This document shows, piece by piece, positions 22,585 to 33,449 of a stretch of 64,000 nucleotides of DNA. Both the position numbers and the translations under genes were made by a program. Under the pieces are notes generated by a model. That model was given only the letters and a program-made list of their open reading frames with translations. It had not been told where the DNA came from and did no database searches. The stretch's first letter is position 1; each line of letters starts with the position of its first letter. This DNA is from Lojkania enalia (Eukaryota > Ascomycota > Dothideomycetes > Pleosporales). The stretch spans positions 1 to 64,000 of the forward strand of contig ML986587.1 of assembly GCA_010094045.1 (NCBI GenBank), written 5' to 3'.

Positions 22585-25459
22585 AGGTCGGCAGCAAGGA
22601 GCAATTAATCTGGTCCTACGATGGCATTGCTAGGCCGAGAACACTCTGACCTCCAATGGTGAACAATGTCCGTTGCCACACAGGGATTCGCGGGACTTGG
22701 ACCGAACAGGAAATGGGCGTCGACGAATTTTACAGGTCAAATAGGACACAAGCCTCGCCCGAAGTTGAATTAAGCTATCGTCATCCTATTTCTTCGTGTC
22801 AATGCGCCTGCAAGCGCTCAGAGCTAAGGACGCCTTCTCCGCAACCCTACGTAACGTAGCATTTTCCCCGCATCCGGCAGTGGATGAGGCCAGCGGGTGG
22901 TCGTCATCGTCGTGGGGCGTGTACAAATCGTAGGTGTGGATAAAGCGATTACTCCGCCCTCGCCCCATTCTTCTCTCTTCTGACCTCCTCGTTTCGGTCT
23001 ATTTACCAATCTGCGAGCGGAGGTTCCTGCTGGTGTCTCACAAGTCCAAATCTCGGCTATTTCGTATTGGGCAAGCGGCCTGCACCGTACCGCTTCCTTT
23101 CAGCTGCATTAACCTTGTGTAACCCTGCGAGGTGGAGCTCGGAGCACGTGTGAGGGCCATGTGCAAAAACGAACGCATCTGCAAGGTCGACTGCGAACTG
23201 GAACTAGCAGATATTGTAGCCTCACTCCACTTTCTTCTCGAATCCTAGTCTTTCCCCGCAATGGTGAGACATGCCGTATCTTCCTATTGGATAGTTGGCT
23301 TCTCATTATAGCTGACCAAAATATTTATCCTGGAAGCTATAGCAAGCAGAGTGCCTACATCACGCACGGTGCATGGCTGCATGTCCACGTACCCTAGCTC
23401 TCAACAAAGCTTCGTCGGCGCACTACGACATCTAGATGCCAATGAGATCCCAAGGGAGATGTTTTGCGCTCCTTGTGCCATCTTTAGTCTCAGCGGGGGA
23501 AAATTTTTAGGAAGAAAAGAACTGTTCGCCCAATGGTGAATTAGTTTAGATTTGAACTACGGCGCTGGCACTCGAGTCAGTCAGAATAACTCTTACACTA
23601 TAGAAACGGTCAGTTGATTGGGCCGTGCACAAGCTTTCGGCTCTTAGAACACTGCATGTTCCTAGAATGCCCTGCTCAACGCTTTCTTTGATACTTTGTT
23701 ATTTGCGTTACTTACGTCGCACCCTAATTATAGCAACCGCGGCCCTTTCTTGATATCAAAAGGATCAGCAAGACCATCGCTTCATAGAAAACACAGCTAC
23801 TGCCATGAGAAAATCAAAATTCAGAGAATACACACCTAGACAACCGAATATATTCGGAGGCAACAGGTACGAATAGCAAAGGTGGAGATCGTGGATCTAC
23901 ACAAGGATAGTGGAACCATTGTCAGTGCCGGGTGAATTCTTTCAGGAGAGCAAACGTGAAAACAGAGCAGGGAGGGTTCGATACTTTACGGCAGCACTTT
24001 CTGTGGATTGTTATTTGACCAGCATATAGTAATACTACAAAGGGGGTAAACAATAACCGGGTGATCAAGATGATCCAACTTTTCCTCGATACGGTCGAGG
24101 CAGATTTCCGGATGCTTGAGTCCAAATCTGTGACACTTATAAGGACCTCGGGTCAGATCCTCGCTTACAAGACAGCAAATATCCCCATAGGTATGCGGAG
24201 ATACCAATTTGGAAGAAGTTTAGCCGTTGTGTCGCTGAATTCGTCCCATTTGGATTTAAAAAGATTCTGTCTGTTTTCTTCTGGTTTAACTTCATCAATT
24301 AGCGAGCCAATCGAATGGATGAAAGGTTTAGACTGCTCACATCCAGCAAAGTCCCGGCGGAATGAGCCGGTCGGATAAGAGTCGCTACTCCTTCGCTAAT
24401 TCGCAAACTGTTTAATTCTGTTTGTGGAACTTTTTCAGCCCCCAAGGTGCCTGTTTATCCGATCGAGGATTTTGTTCCTTGCTATACTCTAAGAACGTCT
24501 ATTACCGGGCTATGCTGAAGTGAGGATATCAGGAATAGCTTTCATATCGCATGCCTTTTATGTTCTAGCGGTCAGGTAATGCACGAATCGGATTCGTATA
24601 CTGCAGCGTTGCTTGCACAATCTTCGGGGCTATCAGACCTGTCACATATAAGCGCAGTTCCTAGCGGGGCTCGAGTCCTCAATATTCGTTGGTAGCAGAC
24701 TATACAGATAGTGCTACAGGTTTGCCTGTTGGCTCTGTTACTGATACCGAGGCAAGGCAAAGTAGATTCTCTTTATCTAACCGCTCTCACATTTCCGGTC
24801 AATGATGGCCGTAGAGGGGCCGGACTTAAAGCTCATCGAATCATTTATATACGTTATCTATGTAATAAATGGACGGAAGTGGGATATGGCGTTGAGATGT
24901 GGGAGAGCTGAACGACAGTGTAAAAACAGGTGAGCCAACCTAATTTAATTGGAGAAGGCTTATGGAGGGTTGAACTAAGCTTATCTTATGTTACTATATT
25001 CGACACTCTCATTCTGTTCTCCATGTTGTTTCTTAGGTTTCATTTTTCTTGAAGAAAACATATTACTTCTCATATCCTGTCCTTTTGACCAGCATTGTAG
25101 CAATCCTACTAAGGCTACGCAAATCTGCGGTATATCCTAGTCCGGGTCTTTTATATTGCCCCAACTATTTACTACTAGGGATGAGTAGATGCCCACAGCC
25201 GTTTCAGAATGAACGCGGACCTACAGCTCCAGAATACCGGTTATAAGAAAAATTTATTCCTTCTCAATCCGCAGGACCCTAGAGAGACAGAGCAATCAGC
25301 CTGAGAGGTTGAATACAGACTCTCCAGTTGAAGATGTTCTAAACCGATCCAGAAGCGCCGATTCAGTAGAAAATCGGGCTTCCTCAAATTTCATGAAGGA
25401 CGAACTCCTTGGTACCAGAGTGTGATCAAAGTCCAAGTCCTACCTAGGTATGGATGGAG
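22585..25459. other. 2.9-kb gene-poor tract
   Basis: No gene supported. A minus-strand frame at 23,986-24,207 contains PEICLDRIEEKLDHLDHPV, which reads like a helix of a real protein, but it has no partner exons that I can join. The rest is short, broken and AT-rich. Confidence 0.45.
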
Positions 25460-26300
25460 TTTCTGGGGAATCGTTAGTAACGAAAAAACTCACAATTCTG
25501 TCTAAGACTAACACAAGAACAATGAATAACGGTAGATCGCTAGGATATAGCTTTGTCAATCAACTAATCAACCTCGTGAAGCGTCTAAACCACAACGTCG
25601 TCCGACATATCTACCACGAACTCACTAGTGAAACATACTCACTACTCAAGGAATAAATCTCTAGAGGCACTCTCGGTACATGTATACGCACTTATGGAAA
25701 ATTCCAATCATCCCTGGCGGCGAACTTCACAGTACAAATACTGCGCAGGCTGAGGTACCTTTACAGCGAGGATATCATCCATAGAGACCTCAAAGCAGAC
25801 GAAGTCCTTCTTGACTTCGATGTTACATACATGATCAACGGGAGCCTCCTGATTTCAATAGTTAAACACCCCTATGATATAGTCATGTTAGATTCGCGAT
25901 TAGGCTTTGCCCATTGGTTGGCGGCCGAGGTTGTTCTTAAGATAAGCGGCTACACCGGAAAATCCGTACGTATGCCTTCGAAGCATAGTAGACCAAACTA
26001 ATCAACACAAAGATGTCCAGAGCGTGGGCTATCTTGTCATATAAATACTCTCTGGTAGGCGTCTATTCCACAACGAAGAGGCAGTTACAGCCACATACAA
26101 GCTTGGCTTGGATGAATATCCCCTAATTCTCGACTAGCCCAGCAAGGACTTAGGTATTGAGGCCTTAGCCTTCTTGTACGATTGTTGGACGAAGTCTTGC
26201 AGTGGGCCCTCGAATTATCTTCTGACTGTAAATGCTTAGTGACCCCGCGGAGCGACCGACCGTTAACACTATGACCTGCTTGCCGTTCTGTTGTGTTGAT
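25460..26300 (+). pseudogene. decayed MAP kinase kinase kinase (Ste11/Bck1-like) kinase domain
   Basis: Clear but broken remnant of a MAPKKK catalytic domain. In order along the plus strand: NQLINLVKRLNHNVVRHIYH (helix C region); LGTCIRTYGKFQSSLAANFT with VQILRRLRYL (subdomains V-VIa); IIHRDLKADEVLLDFD (catalytic loop, Asn of the usual KADN changed to Glu); AAEVVLKISGYTGK (APE-like motif, Pro missing); an intron-like GTACGT...AACACAAAG; a damaged subdomain IX with an in-frame stop; LSGRRLFHNEEAVTATYKLG; and finally LSDPAERPTVNTMTCLPFC (subdomain XI Arg). The activation loop (DFG) is unrecognisable and several stops and frame changes interrupt the reading. The order and spacing of blocks match the Ste11/Bck1 family, so this was once a complete kinase domain. 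The N-terminal regulatory part is missing or unrecognisable. Confidence 0.8.
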
Positions 26301-28154
26301 CGAAGCTTTGGCTTTTCGGGCTCCGAGCTCTATCGAAAGACATGGACTATACTTCTAAGTCCAAGTAATGGCAATGGTATGACTAGCGCAGAGACTATGC
26401 AGGCGAGAGACGAATGATAGAAGGTAGTGAACGGATGGAGGTAGTACGGGTCCTCGAAGATTGAGTGTACGTCTATGAATCTAGAGAATGTCCGTTCGAT
26501 GACACTGTTAGATTGGAGAAGGCTGGCTGTTGAAGATGGAGACCTATATACTATGCATTTATACATGTATATAGCAATACCATTCGGCCATGGCTATGCC
26601 ACTCCGTCGATGACCTAGAGCGGGGGGGAGCGGCTTGAGAGAAGCTAGATATATTGATGGCGCACTAATCATTGCCCCTTCCTCTAGTCCTAAGTTTCGA
26701 TAAACATCACTCTGAGTAATAATACGGTCAGTCTTTCAAAGTTCATGTAAGCAGGAGGGGGGTGGAGACTGTATAGGGTGGTATAGATAGATGTATTGAT
26801 GGCGTGCTGTGGTGTTCCCCTCGACCTCTCGGTCAAGGTACGGCGGGGGAATATATAGTACATGAGACTGGTTAGTCAAGGGCTGCATAGCTGATCAGGC
26901 ACGTGACCTAAACTTACAGTTCACAAAATCTTTGTCTTTAAGCACAGATCGTGAAACCATTGTAATCTCACCAATCCCACGTAGAATCTATCATCAAGAC
27001 GAAATTATCGATGAGTAGTGAACGTATGCATATACTCAGGTCACACGGGTGTAGACCTAAAATTGTCTCGTTTACACGACCTTTGGAAGGGTGGTCAACC
27101 CTTAATTGAAAGTTGTACTCCCTTAAAGCAATCATTTAGAGATGCGCAGCTTTTGTTGCCGTCCACCTACTAAAACCTCATAATTCTATCAGCAATATGG
27201 TGGACCGAACACAAGGTTTAACAATAGGGAAAAGGTGATTTGATGGCAACTATTAATCACTTTTTACCCTATTCCAGACTTTCCGACAGCTGCGAGGCTT
27301 AATTTCGGGAAGGGATAGCGCATCGATCGTGTGTTTGAAAATCAGCCACGCGCTTCCGGTGGTTGAGCCTGGGCCTCAATGCGCCCCACCCGGGTTCCTG
27401 GACGTCATTGACGATTGCTCCAGCACGACACTTTCATCGAAACACACCTTGCAGTTGGACGATCTGTTTGCTTATACGTCGTGTTTTACCCCATTTATCG
27501 TTAAATGTAGCAATGCAACAACCTCCGTCCCAAAAATTAGTGAGGATTTTAAGGTCCTCCCCTCCGACTCGCAGGCGCTAAGGCCCGCTGCATCTGCCCC
27601 TGAGCAATTTCAACTGCATCTTCGACAGCGTCAGCACGACTCATACGAGCTGTTTGATACCGATTATAGATCCCTTGTCACTGTTAAAATTTTTGAAATT
27701 CTCGCTTTCTAACCTCTGATTGGATTTTCAAATGAACTGTATTGAGCTTGGGATGACTAACTCTCTATTCTTGGATTTAATGACCTGCTTCCCCAAGACC
27801 CCAGCTCCACTACTCTCGGGTTTTGTCCCAGTTATCGCACGCCACTGTTTGCCCAGATCTTCTCCTAACCAACTGCAGCTTTTGTTTCACCCACCATGGA
27901 GTGCTCCCTAGGCATCGGGTGAGCCGCAATTTATGGTAGGTAAGTATATAGCACATCTCCCGCCAATTTTGAGCGCCACCTCTCCGTCCTCTTGCGTTGA
28001 CCTCCGGTACGGGACACCAATTCATTGTGTCGTTCATTTCTTTGTTCATTCTCTTGGAGTCCGAGACTCATTACATTCGCTCACTGTTCAATTCATTCAC
28101 TCCTTGAAATCCATTTCTCCCAACGCATCTACTCTCCTTCAAACCAAAGAAACA
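26301..28154. other. gene-poor stretch and promoter of the DUF1996 gene
   Basis: No gene is assigned. An open frame at 27,329-27,712 has no family resemblance. The last several hundred bases are C/T-rich, with CTTTTGTTTCACCCACC-like tracts, typical of fungal 5' untranslated or promoter regions. Confidence 0.5.
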
Positions 28155-29849
28155 ATGCATACCACCTCACTCGCCCTCGCTGTCCTTTTAGCGGCCACTG
28201 GCTCCGCTTTCGACTGTAGCGGTGCATATTTCTCCTTTTACAACCGAGGGGGAAATGCAATGAGCTACCAGAGACTCGATCCGGCCATCTTCCCCGGCTC
28301 GCAAAGCCCCCATCTTCACTCGTTCGACGGCGGAAATGCTCTTTCCTCCTCAATGAGCTTTGCCACCACCCAAGAATCAACTTGTACCACCGCTCGCATA
28401 AAACCCGATAAGAGTCTGTACTGGCGTCCGACCTTGTACTGGAACGGTAACAATACGGGCTTCTATCGCGTCCCGGATCAATTCCTCAAAATATATTACA
28501 AATTTGGCGATGCTGGAAACGTCAGGGCAAATGTTACCGAGTTCCCTGAGAACTTCCGTATGATTGCCGGAAGCCCATTGCTTCGCTCTGATGACGGGTC
28601 CAACGCGAAGGGTCCAAACGTAAGATGGGCTTGCCACACCGAGTCCGAAATGATCAGCAACACCGGATTTCCTACGGGGTTCACCTCTTGTAAAAACGGG
28701 TTTGCCTCCGAGATCACCTTCCCAGCCTGTTGGAATGGTAACGATATCAACCCCAGCGATCCTACTGCGCACATGGCCTGGCCTTCAGCTGGTGGTACGG
28801 GCATTGATGCTTGCCCTGAAGGTTTCAAACACTCCAGGTTCCCGACAATCTTTATCGAGTTCTGGTACGATATTTCGAGCTTCGATGGGCAATACAGTGC
28901 CAATTCTTCCCCTTGGGTCCTCTCCAATGGTGACTCGACCGGATACGGGTTCCACGCTGATTTCTTTAATGGTTGGGAGAGAGGTGTTCTTGCGAAAGCC
29001 ACGGCTGAAGAGGGATACTGCAACTGCGGATGCGGATGTGGCAATGATCAGATGAAGACCTGCTTCGGCGCTGAAAATGTAAACGATGACAGCGATGAGG
29101 AATTCAAATCGTGCTCTGCCAATCCAGAGTATGGCGGTGAGGATATTTCGCCCCTCGACAAGCTCCCTGGCTGTAACCCTATTCAGTCTGGCCCTGCTAT
29201 GGCCACTGTAGCGTCCGGTCCGGATTGTATTGCTGCGCCTACCTCTAACGGAGATAAACCGTCTGCTACTTCGAGCTCGACCGAAGCTGCAAATGAGACC
29301 AAGGTGATGAGCTCGGTTGAGGCTGCGGACAAGACCGAGGCCCCGACTTCGACCCGGGCCGATGAGGAGATTGAGACCTCAAGCTCTATCAAGGTTAAGG
29401 AGCAGGCTGAGGAGACATCGGCTCCTAGCATCTCGATGAGCATCCCCGACAAGGAAGCCGATGCGGGCTATGGTTCAGAAGGCCATAACTATGCAAGCCC
29501 TAGCACAACCCCCGCAACTTCGGCGTCAAGTATTGCATATGCCTCAACCGCCACAGCACTGTCGGATAGCAAACATCTGAGCCCTATCTTTGATGTGGCT
29601 ACCGATACTCTCTCCGGCATTGCCTTCATTACTCCCACGGTGCCTGAGCCCTCCGAGAATTGCCAAGTGCCTGTTACCATTACGATTACGCCCACGGTCT
29701 ACGTTACCGCTGGCGCCGAAGATGCCGCGAATACTACGGACTGCGCCGGAACCGTCTACACGACCGTTACTCAGAAGACGACTGTGACCGTTCCAGCGCC
29801 TGTTGCTTATCATAAGCATAAGAGGCACGCTCATCACTACAAGTACTAG
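28155..29849 (+). CDS. secreted DUF1996-domain protein with Ser/Thr-rich tail
   Basis: Intronless gene of 564 residues. The start ATG at 28,155 opens MHTTSLALAVLLAATGSA, a clean signal peptide; the open frame upstream begins with a non-ATG codon. Residues about 20-320 are a DUF1996 domain, an uncharacterised fungal extracellular family. Diagnostic stretches are SPHLHSFDGGNALSSSMSF, PTLYWNGNNTGFYRVP, NFRMIAGSPLLRS, FPACWNGNDINPSDPTAHMA and STGYGFHADFFNGWERGVL. A Cys-rich segment (YCNCGCGCGNDQMKTC) follows, then a Thr/Ser/Glu-rich region likely to be O-glycosylated. The protein ends in a His/Lys-rich tail, YHKHKRHAHHYKY. Conserved His and Asp in the domain suggest metal binding or hydrolysis, but that is inference; no activity is established. 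A second, intron-rich DUF1996 gene lies at 61,268. Confidence 0.93.
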   Translation: MHTTSLALAVLLAATGSAFDCSGAYFSFYNRGGNAMSYQRLDPAIFPGSQSPHLHSFDGGNALSSSMSFATTQESTCTTARIKPDKSLYWRPTLYWNGNNTGFYRVPDQFLKIYYKFGDAGNVRANVTEFPENFRMIAGSPLLRSDDGSNAKGPNVRWACHTESEMISNTGFPTGFTSCKNGFASEITFPACWNGNDINPSDPTAHMAWPSAGGTGIDACPEGFKHSRFPTIFIEFWYDISSFDGQYSANSSPWVLSNGDSTGYGFHADFFNGWERGVLAKATAEEGYCNCGCGCGNDQMKTCFGAENVNDDSDEEFKSCSANPEYGGEDISPLDKLPGCNPIQSGPAMATVASGPDCIAAPTSNGDKPSATSSSTEAANETKVMSSVEAADKTEAPTSTRADEEIETSSSIKVKEQAEETSAPSISMSIPDKEADAGYGSEGHNYASPSTTPATSASSIAYASTATALSDSKHLSPIFDVATDTLSGIAFITPTVPEPSENCQVPVTITITPTVYVTAGAEDAANTTDCAGTVYTTVTQKTTVTVPAPVAYHKHKRHAHHYKY

Positions 29850-32800
29850 GTGGCCGACGTTGTCACATTCACTGGCTATGCCGCTCTGAGTCTACAGCTC
29901 CGGCCTGTATCTTTTCATGTTCATTATATTACTTAGCTTTGGCTGTTTGAGACGAGGAAAAGAGAGCTCTGCACTGGCAGGCCATCGTTTTGCAGTTCAT
30001 TCGTATGATACATTCTTTGTATATATTGTGATTCTACATGGATAAATGACATGTATAACGGCATGGCAGTCCAATGGATATAAATTTTGCATTTCTTGTT
30101 GTGCGCAGACGTATTCATTCATACGCGAACTTGGTAGTTGAGATGATAGTACCAGTGCGCTCATACCCAATCTTGCATCCGCCTTTATCTTCTTGAGGCT
30201 GCATGCGGAGAATAGAGACATTAGCTAGATGGTGGTAACGGCAGTCGTATACCACATACTGGTGATGCTTCATCTCCCCAAGTTTCATCGCCAAGTCAAT
30301 TTTAAAGAAAAGGAAAAAAGACAAATAACTCCCCTTCCACGGCGTCTGCTCACTCACTAACGGCTTAGACCTTGACTAATCACGGCTGCCTACGCTTGAG
30401 AGGACTCCTCTCGCCACCATTACTGCGATCTCATGACCAGCTCTTACCTTATTATTCTATCCGATGGATCTAAAGAGGAAAAGAAGAAAAGAAAAAACAA
30501 ATAAAACGTAGGACCAACTCAACTCATAGTTGAGTTGGAGGTACCCATAGGTACAGACTAGATTCACTCCTTGAGAATCTGCAAGCCATCATCGGGGGAG
30601 ACAGAAAGAACATAAGGCTTTAGGAAATGTGAAGAGGTATGTGAAGATAGATTCAAGACCAAAGTATATTGTATAGGTAGTTATACGGGACGGTGGTGCA
30701 AGGAAGTAGTAAAAAAAAAATTTTAATGGTACGTGAGTCCGCAGAATCACATTATGAGCATTCCATGGCCATCCACCTTGTCAATAATCCACCGGTTCGA
30801 TGCTTGAGGTAGCAGAATGATTTGACGTAGTCAACACTAGCAACTTATAATTTTTAGTGGCAATTTTGCTTGAATCCGGTCACTCTATTTGCACATTAGA
30901 TCCCTAACATGTATATAAACTAGCTGAACTATAAGATAGTCGAAAAGTTGGAAGGGCGTGAGATGTCGTTCTTGCAGTGCGGAGGGAAGTAAACACGGGT
31001 GCTGTAAACAAAACCTGTAAACAAGACGGAGGTTCAAAAGCTCAATGTTTCTGCTTTGGAAGCTTCGCACGACTTGCCACTTTCCTTTATCTAAACTACC
31101 GCATCTCGCACTATTATCCCGTTACTAGTATCCCGTCTAGATCCTCCTTCTCGTAAATCCACCGGCTCGTCATAGCACACCCACCCCCTTATTTCTAATT
31201 TCCTTTCTCCATGCTTTGGCCGCGAATATAATATCGTAGGTTCTTGCCTTAACTTGCCATGTGCTATGTAGTATTGGATAGCGTCCAACATTCTAATTCA
31301 GAACTCAGCGATATAAACTGCTCGACCCCTCCCCCTCCTTGCTGCTCTACGACATTATCCAACGTGTTTCGCCCCCATGACAATGCAGGTTATTTCATGA
31401 ATACTCGTCTCTTCTCTATTCCGATACGCGGAGCGATTTTGAGGTGGGGAACGGATACCATGTATCACAGTTCCCAGTCATAATTCTATGGGAGTCGCGA
31501 TCCCTAGACCGCTGAATACGGGCGTTTGGGTGATGTGTTGGGAAATTCTAAGTGGGATGAGGGGTGTATAGACGACAATGAATTAGGAAGAGGAAGATCG
31601 GGTAGGAAAAAAGGATTGGGAATTGGGAACTGGGAAGGGTATTGGAATGATGATGCAGCGGTGAAGGGCGTAGGACTAGTGACTGCATGTAGACTAGCTA
31701 TATTGTCTTACTGCTTTCGGGAGAGATTCGCGCTGTGCATCGTTGTACTAGTGGCGTCGGCAGCGTTCAAAGAAAAGAGTATAATGGCTTCTATCGTTTT
31801 CGCAGATCTGCAAATGGTTCGAGGTCCTCGGATTAGCAAGCTGGTAAACCGTCTATATTTGCAGTTCACGGTTAGTAAGATTTTTTGGACCCCAATCGCA
31901 AGTTGGAGAATTAGCTTCTTCCGTAAATGGGCGATTTACGATTACCACGGTAGCCACAGTAAGATCTAAGCCATAGCCCAAAAAGCATTGATTAGAGGGT
32001 CGCCGCCTGAAATGGGAAACCCTCCCTTTCTTCAAAGATGTCTAGGTGGCGAGTGCGATTTGATACTGGTTCGCGGAGAATCGAGGCGGCCCTGTTGCTG
32101 TCCTGAATATGCTTTCTAATAAGTCATTGCTTTTTTACAGGTCACAAGACTATCGTGCTAGATGCCGCAACGCAAATAATTGTCATGTTGTGTAGCCGCG
32201 TAGCGTCTCCGTCTCGGGTCGGGCGTTGCAAAGGGGCGTAGCTGTGCGAATTCAACAAAGTGCAGTGGTAATTGGTCAGTCAGTATCAAGATGTTGGCTC
32301 TATTCTTGTGTTGGCAGCATCTATTACCTCTCTATTTCCGCTTTCTCTTGGTCTCCTTGATGAATGCGTGGCGGCGCTGATGCTTCGTGCCCATCAATTA
32401 CCACGAGGCGCACATAATCCGAGAAGCAGTAAATGACGCTTCCAGTCGAGCGGAGGAGCGCACTAAAGCTTCGTTTTGACGCCGTGCAAGCTGCCATCCA
32501 GTAGCTACCTTTGGCTGTGTGGCATCGGCTGCGCTCCTGTGTGGCCGTCGGCTGGTCACCACTACTGCTAATTCGCTCGGCTTTCACGTTCTGGGGCCAT
32601 CTGAATGTCCATGGTCCCATCTTACTTGCTGATGGTGGCGCTGAGACACGGCTTGGAAGATACAGCATCTTTTGCCCTACTGGGATGGCGGCGAGAGGTG
32701 TTGGTGTTGTTGAGAGTGCAGGGGAGGGGGCGCCTGATTGGGCGGGGAAGGTCGTGCCGCAGGTTGGCTGAAGCCCCACACAACGACGTTGAGGCTGACA

Positions 32801-33449
32801 TGGATGCCGTATGTACAGTACAGAGGTGATGATGGACGTCGATCGATCCGTGGATGCGAATCTGTCGCGGCAGCCCAGTCTGGTCGCATTCGCATTGCTG
32901 GGGGGGGTCTGGTGATGTGCAACGGCCGATCGGGTATTTCTAGAGCGGCGACCGGATGTTTGCGATCCGAGCAAAAACCATGCAGTTGGCGGCTTGGGAT
33001 CAATTTCCCCACGATGGGGTGGGACAACGCCCTCGCGGCCCGCCATTCTTCGTGTGCAATTGGCTGTGAGTGGTGGCCTCGCGTCGAGCGGACGCGTCGG
33101 AATGGAGACTCAGCGTGTTTGGCGACTACGGGAATGGCTGATGATTTGCGACCAACCTTTCCATATATTTATTAGCAGCTAACTTAAGCTTAACCGCCTG
33201 GCCTGCCTTGTACATATCCGGGATGGGTACCTTTGCAGAGCCGTCTTATTGTTGCCAGTCATGACGAGCCGTGTCGAGCTATAAACGCAGCCAACCAGCT
33301 GGACCTACCCTGTACCCATCCCACAAGCCGTTATATTGGAAGGCCCAACACCTCCTCAGCCCACATCAAGCCTCTCGTCTCTTTGACTCCTTCACACCTG
33401 TCTCCTCAAGCCCCCCCCCCCTCTCCCCAATACCATTACACTCCGCATC
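29850..33449. other. 3.6-kb gene-poor stretch
   Basis: No gene is confidently supported. The left half is AT-rich with broken frames. Around 32,300-33,150 the sequence becomes GC-rich and holds overlapping long frames on both strands, including an ATG-initiated 240-codon frame on the minus strand (32,324-33,046), none with family resemblance. The final 250 bases are C/T-rich promoter of the P450 gene. Confidence 0.45.

Noticed and set aside
23986..24207. Minus-strand frame with a helix-like segment (PEICLDRIEEKLDHLDHPV)
   Set aside because: Too short and isolated to name; could be a remnant of a fungal regulatory protein but no second block supports it.
27329..27712. 127-codon plus-strand frame upstream of the DUF1996 gene
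   Set aside because: No recognisable motif, lies in a gene-poor region, and its start is not in a convincing context.
32324..33046. ATG-initiated 240-codon frame on the minus strand in GC-rich DNA
   Set aside because: No recognisable family, no signal or domain, and long frames overlap it on both strands and in several phases, as expected in stop-poor GC-rich sequence. Kept out of the gene list; transcript data could revive it.
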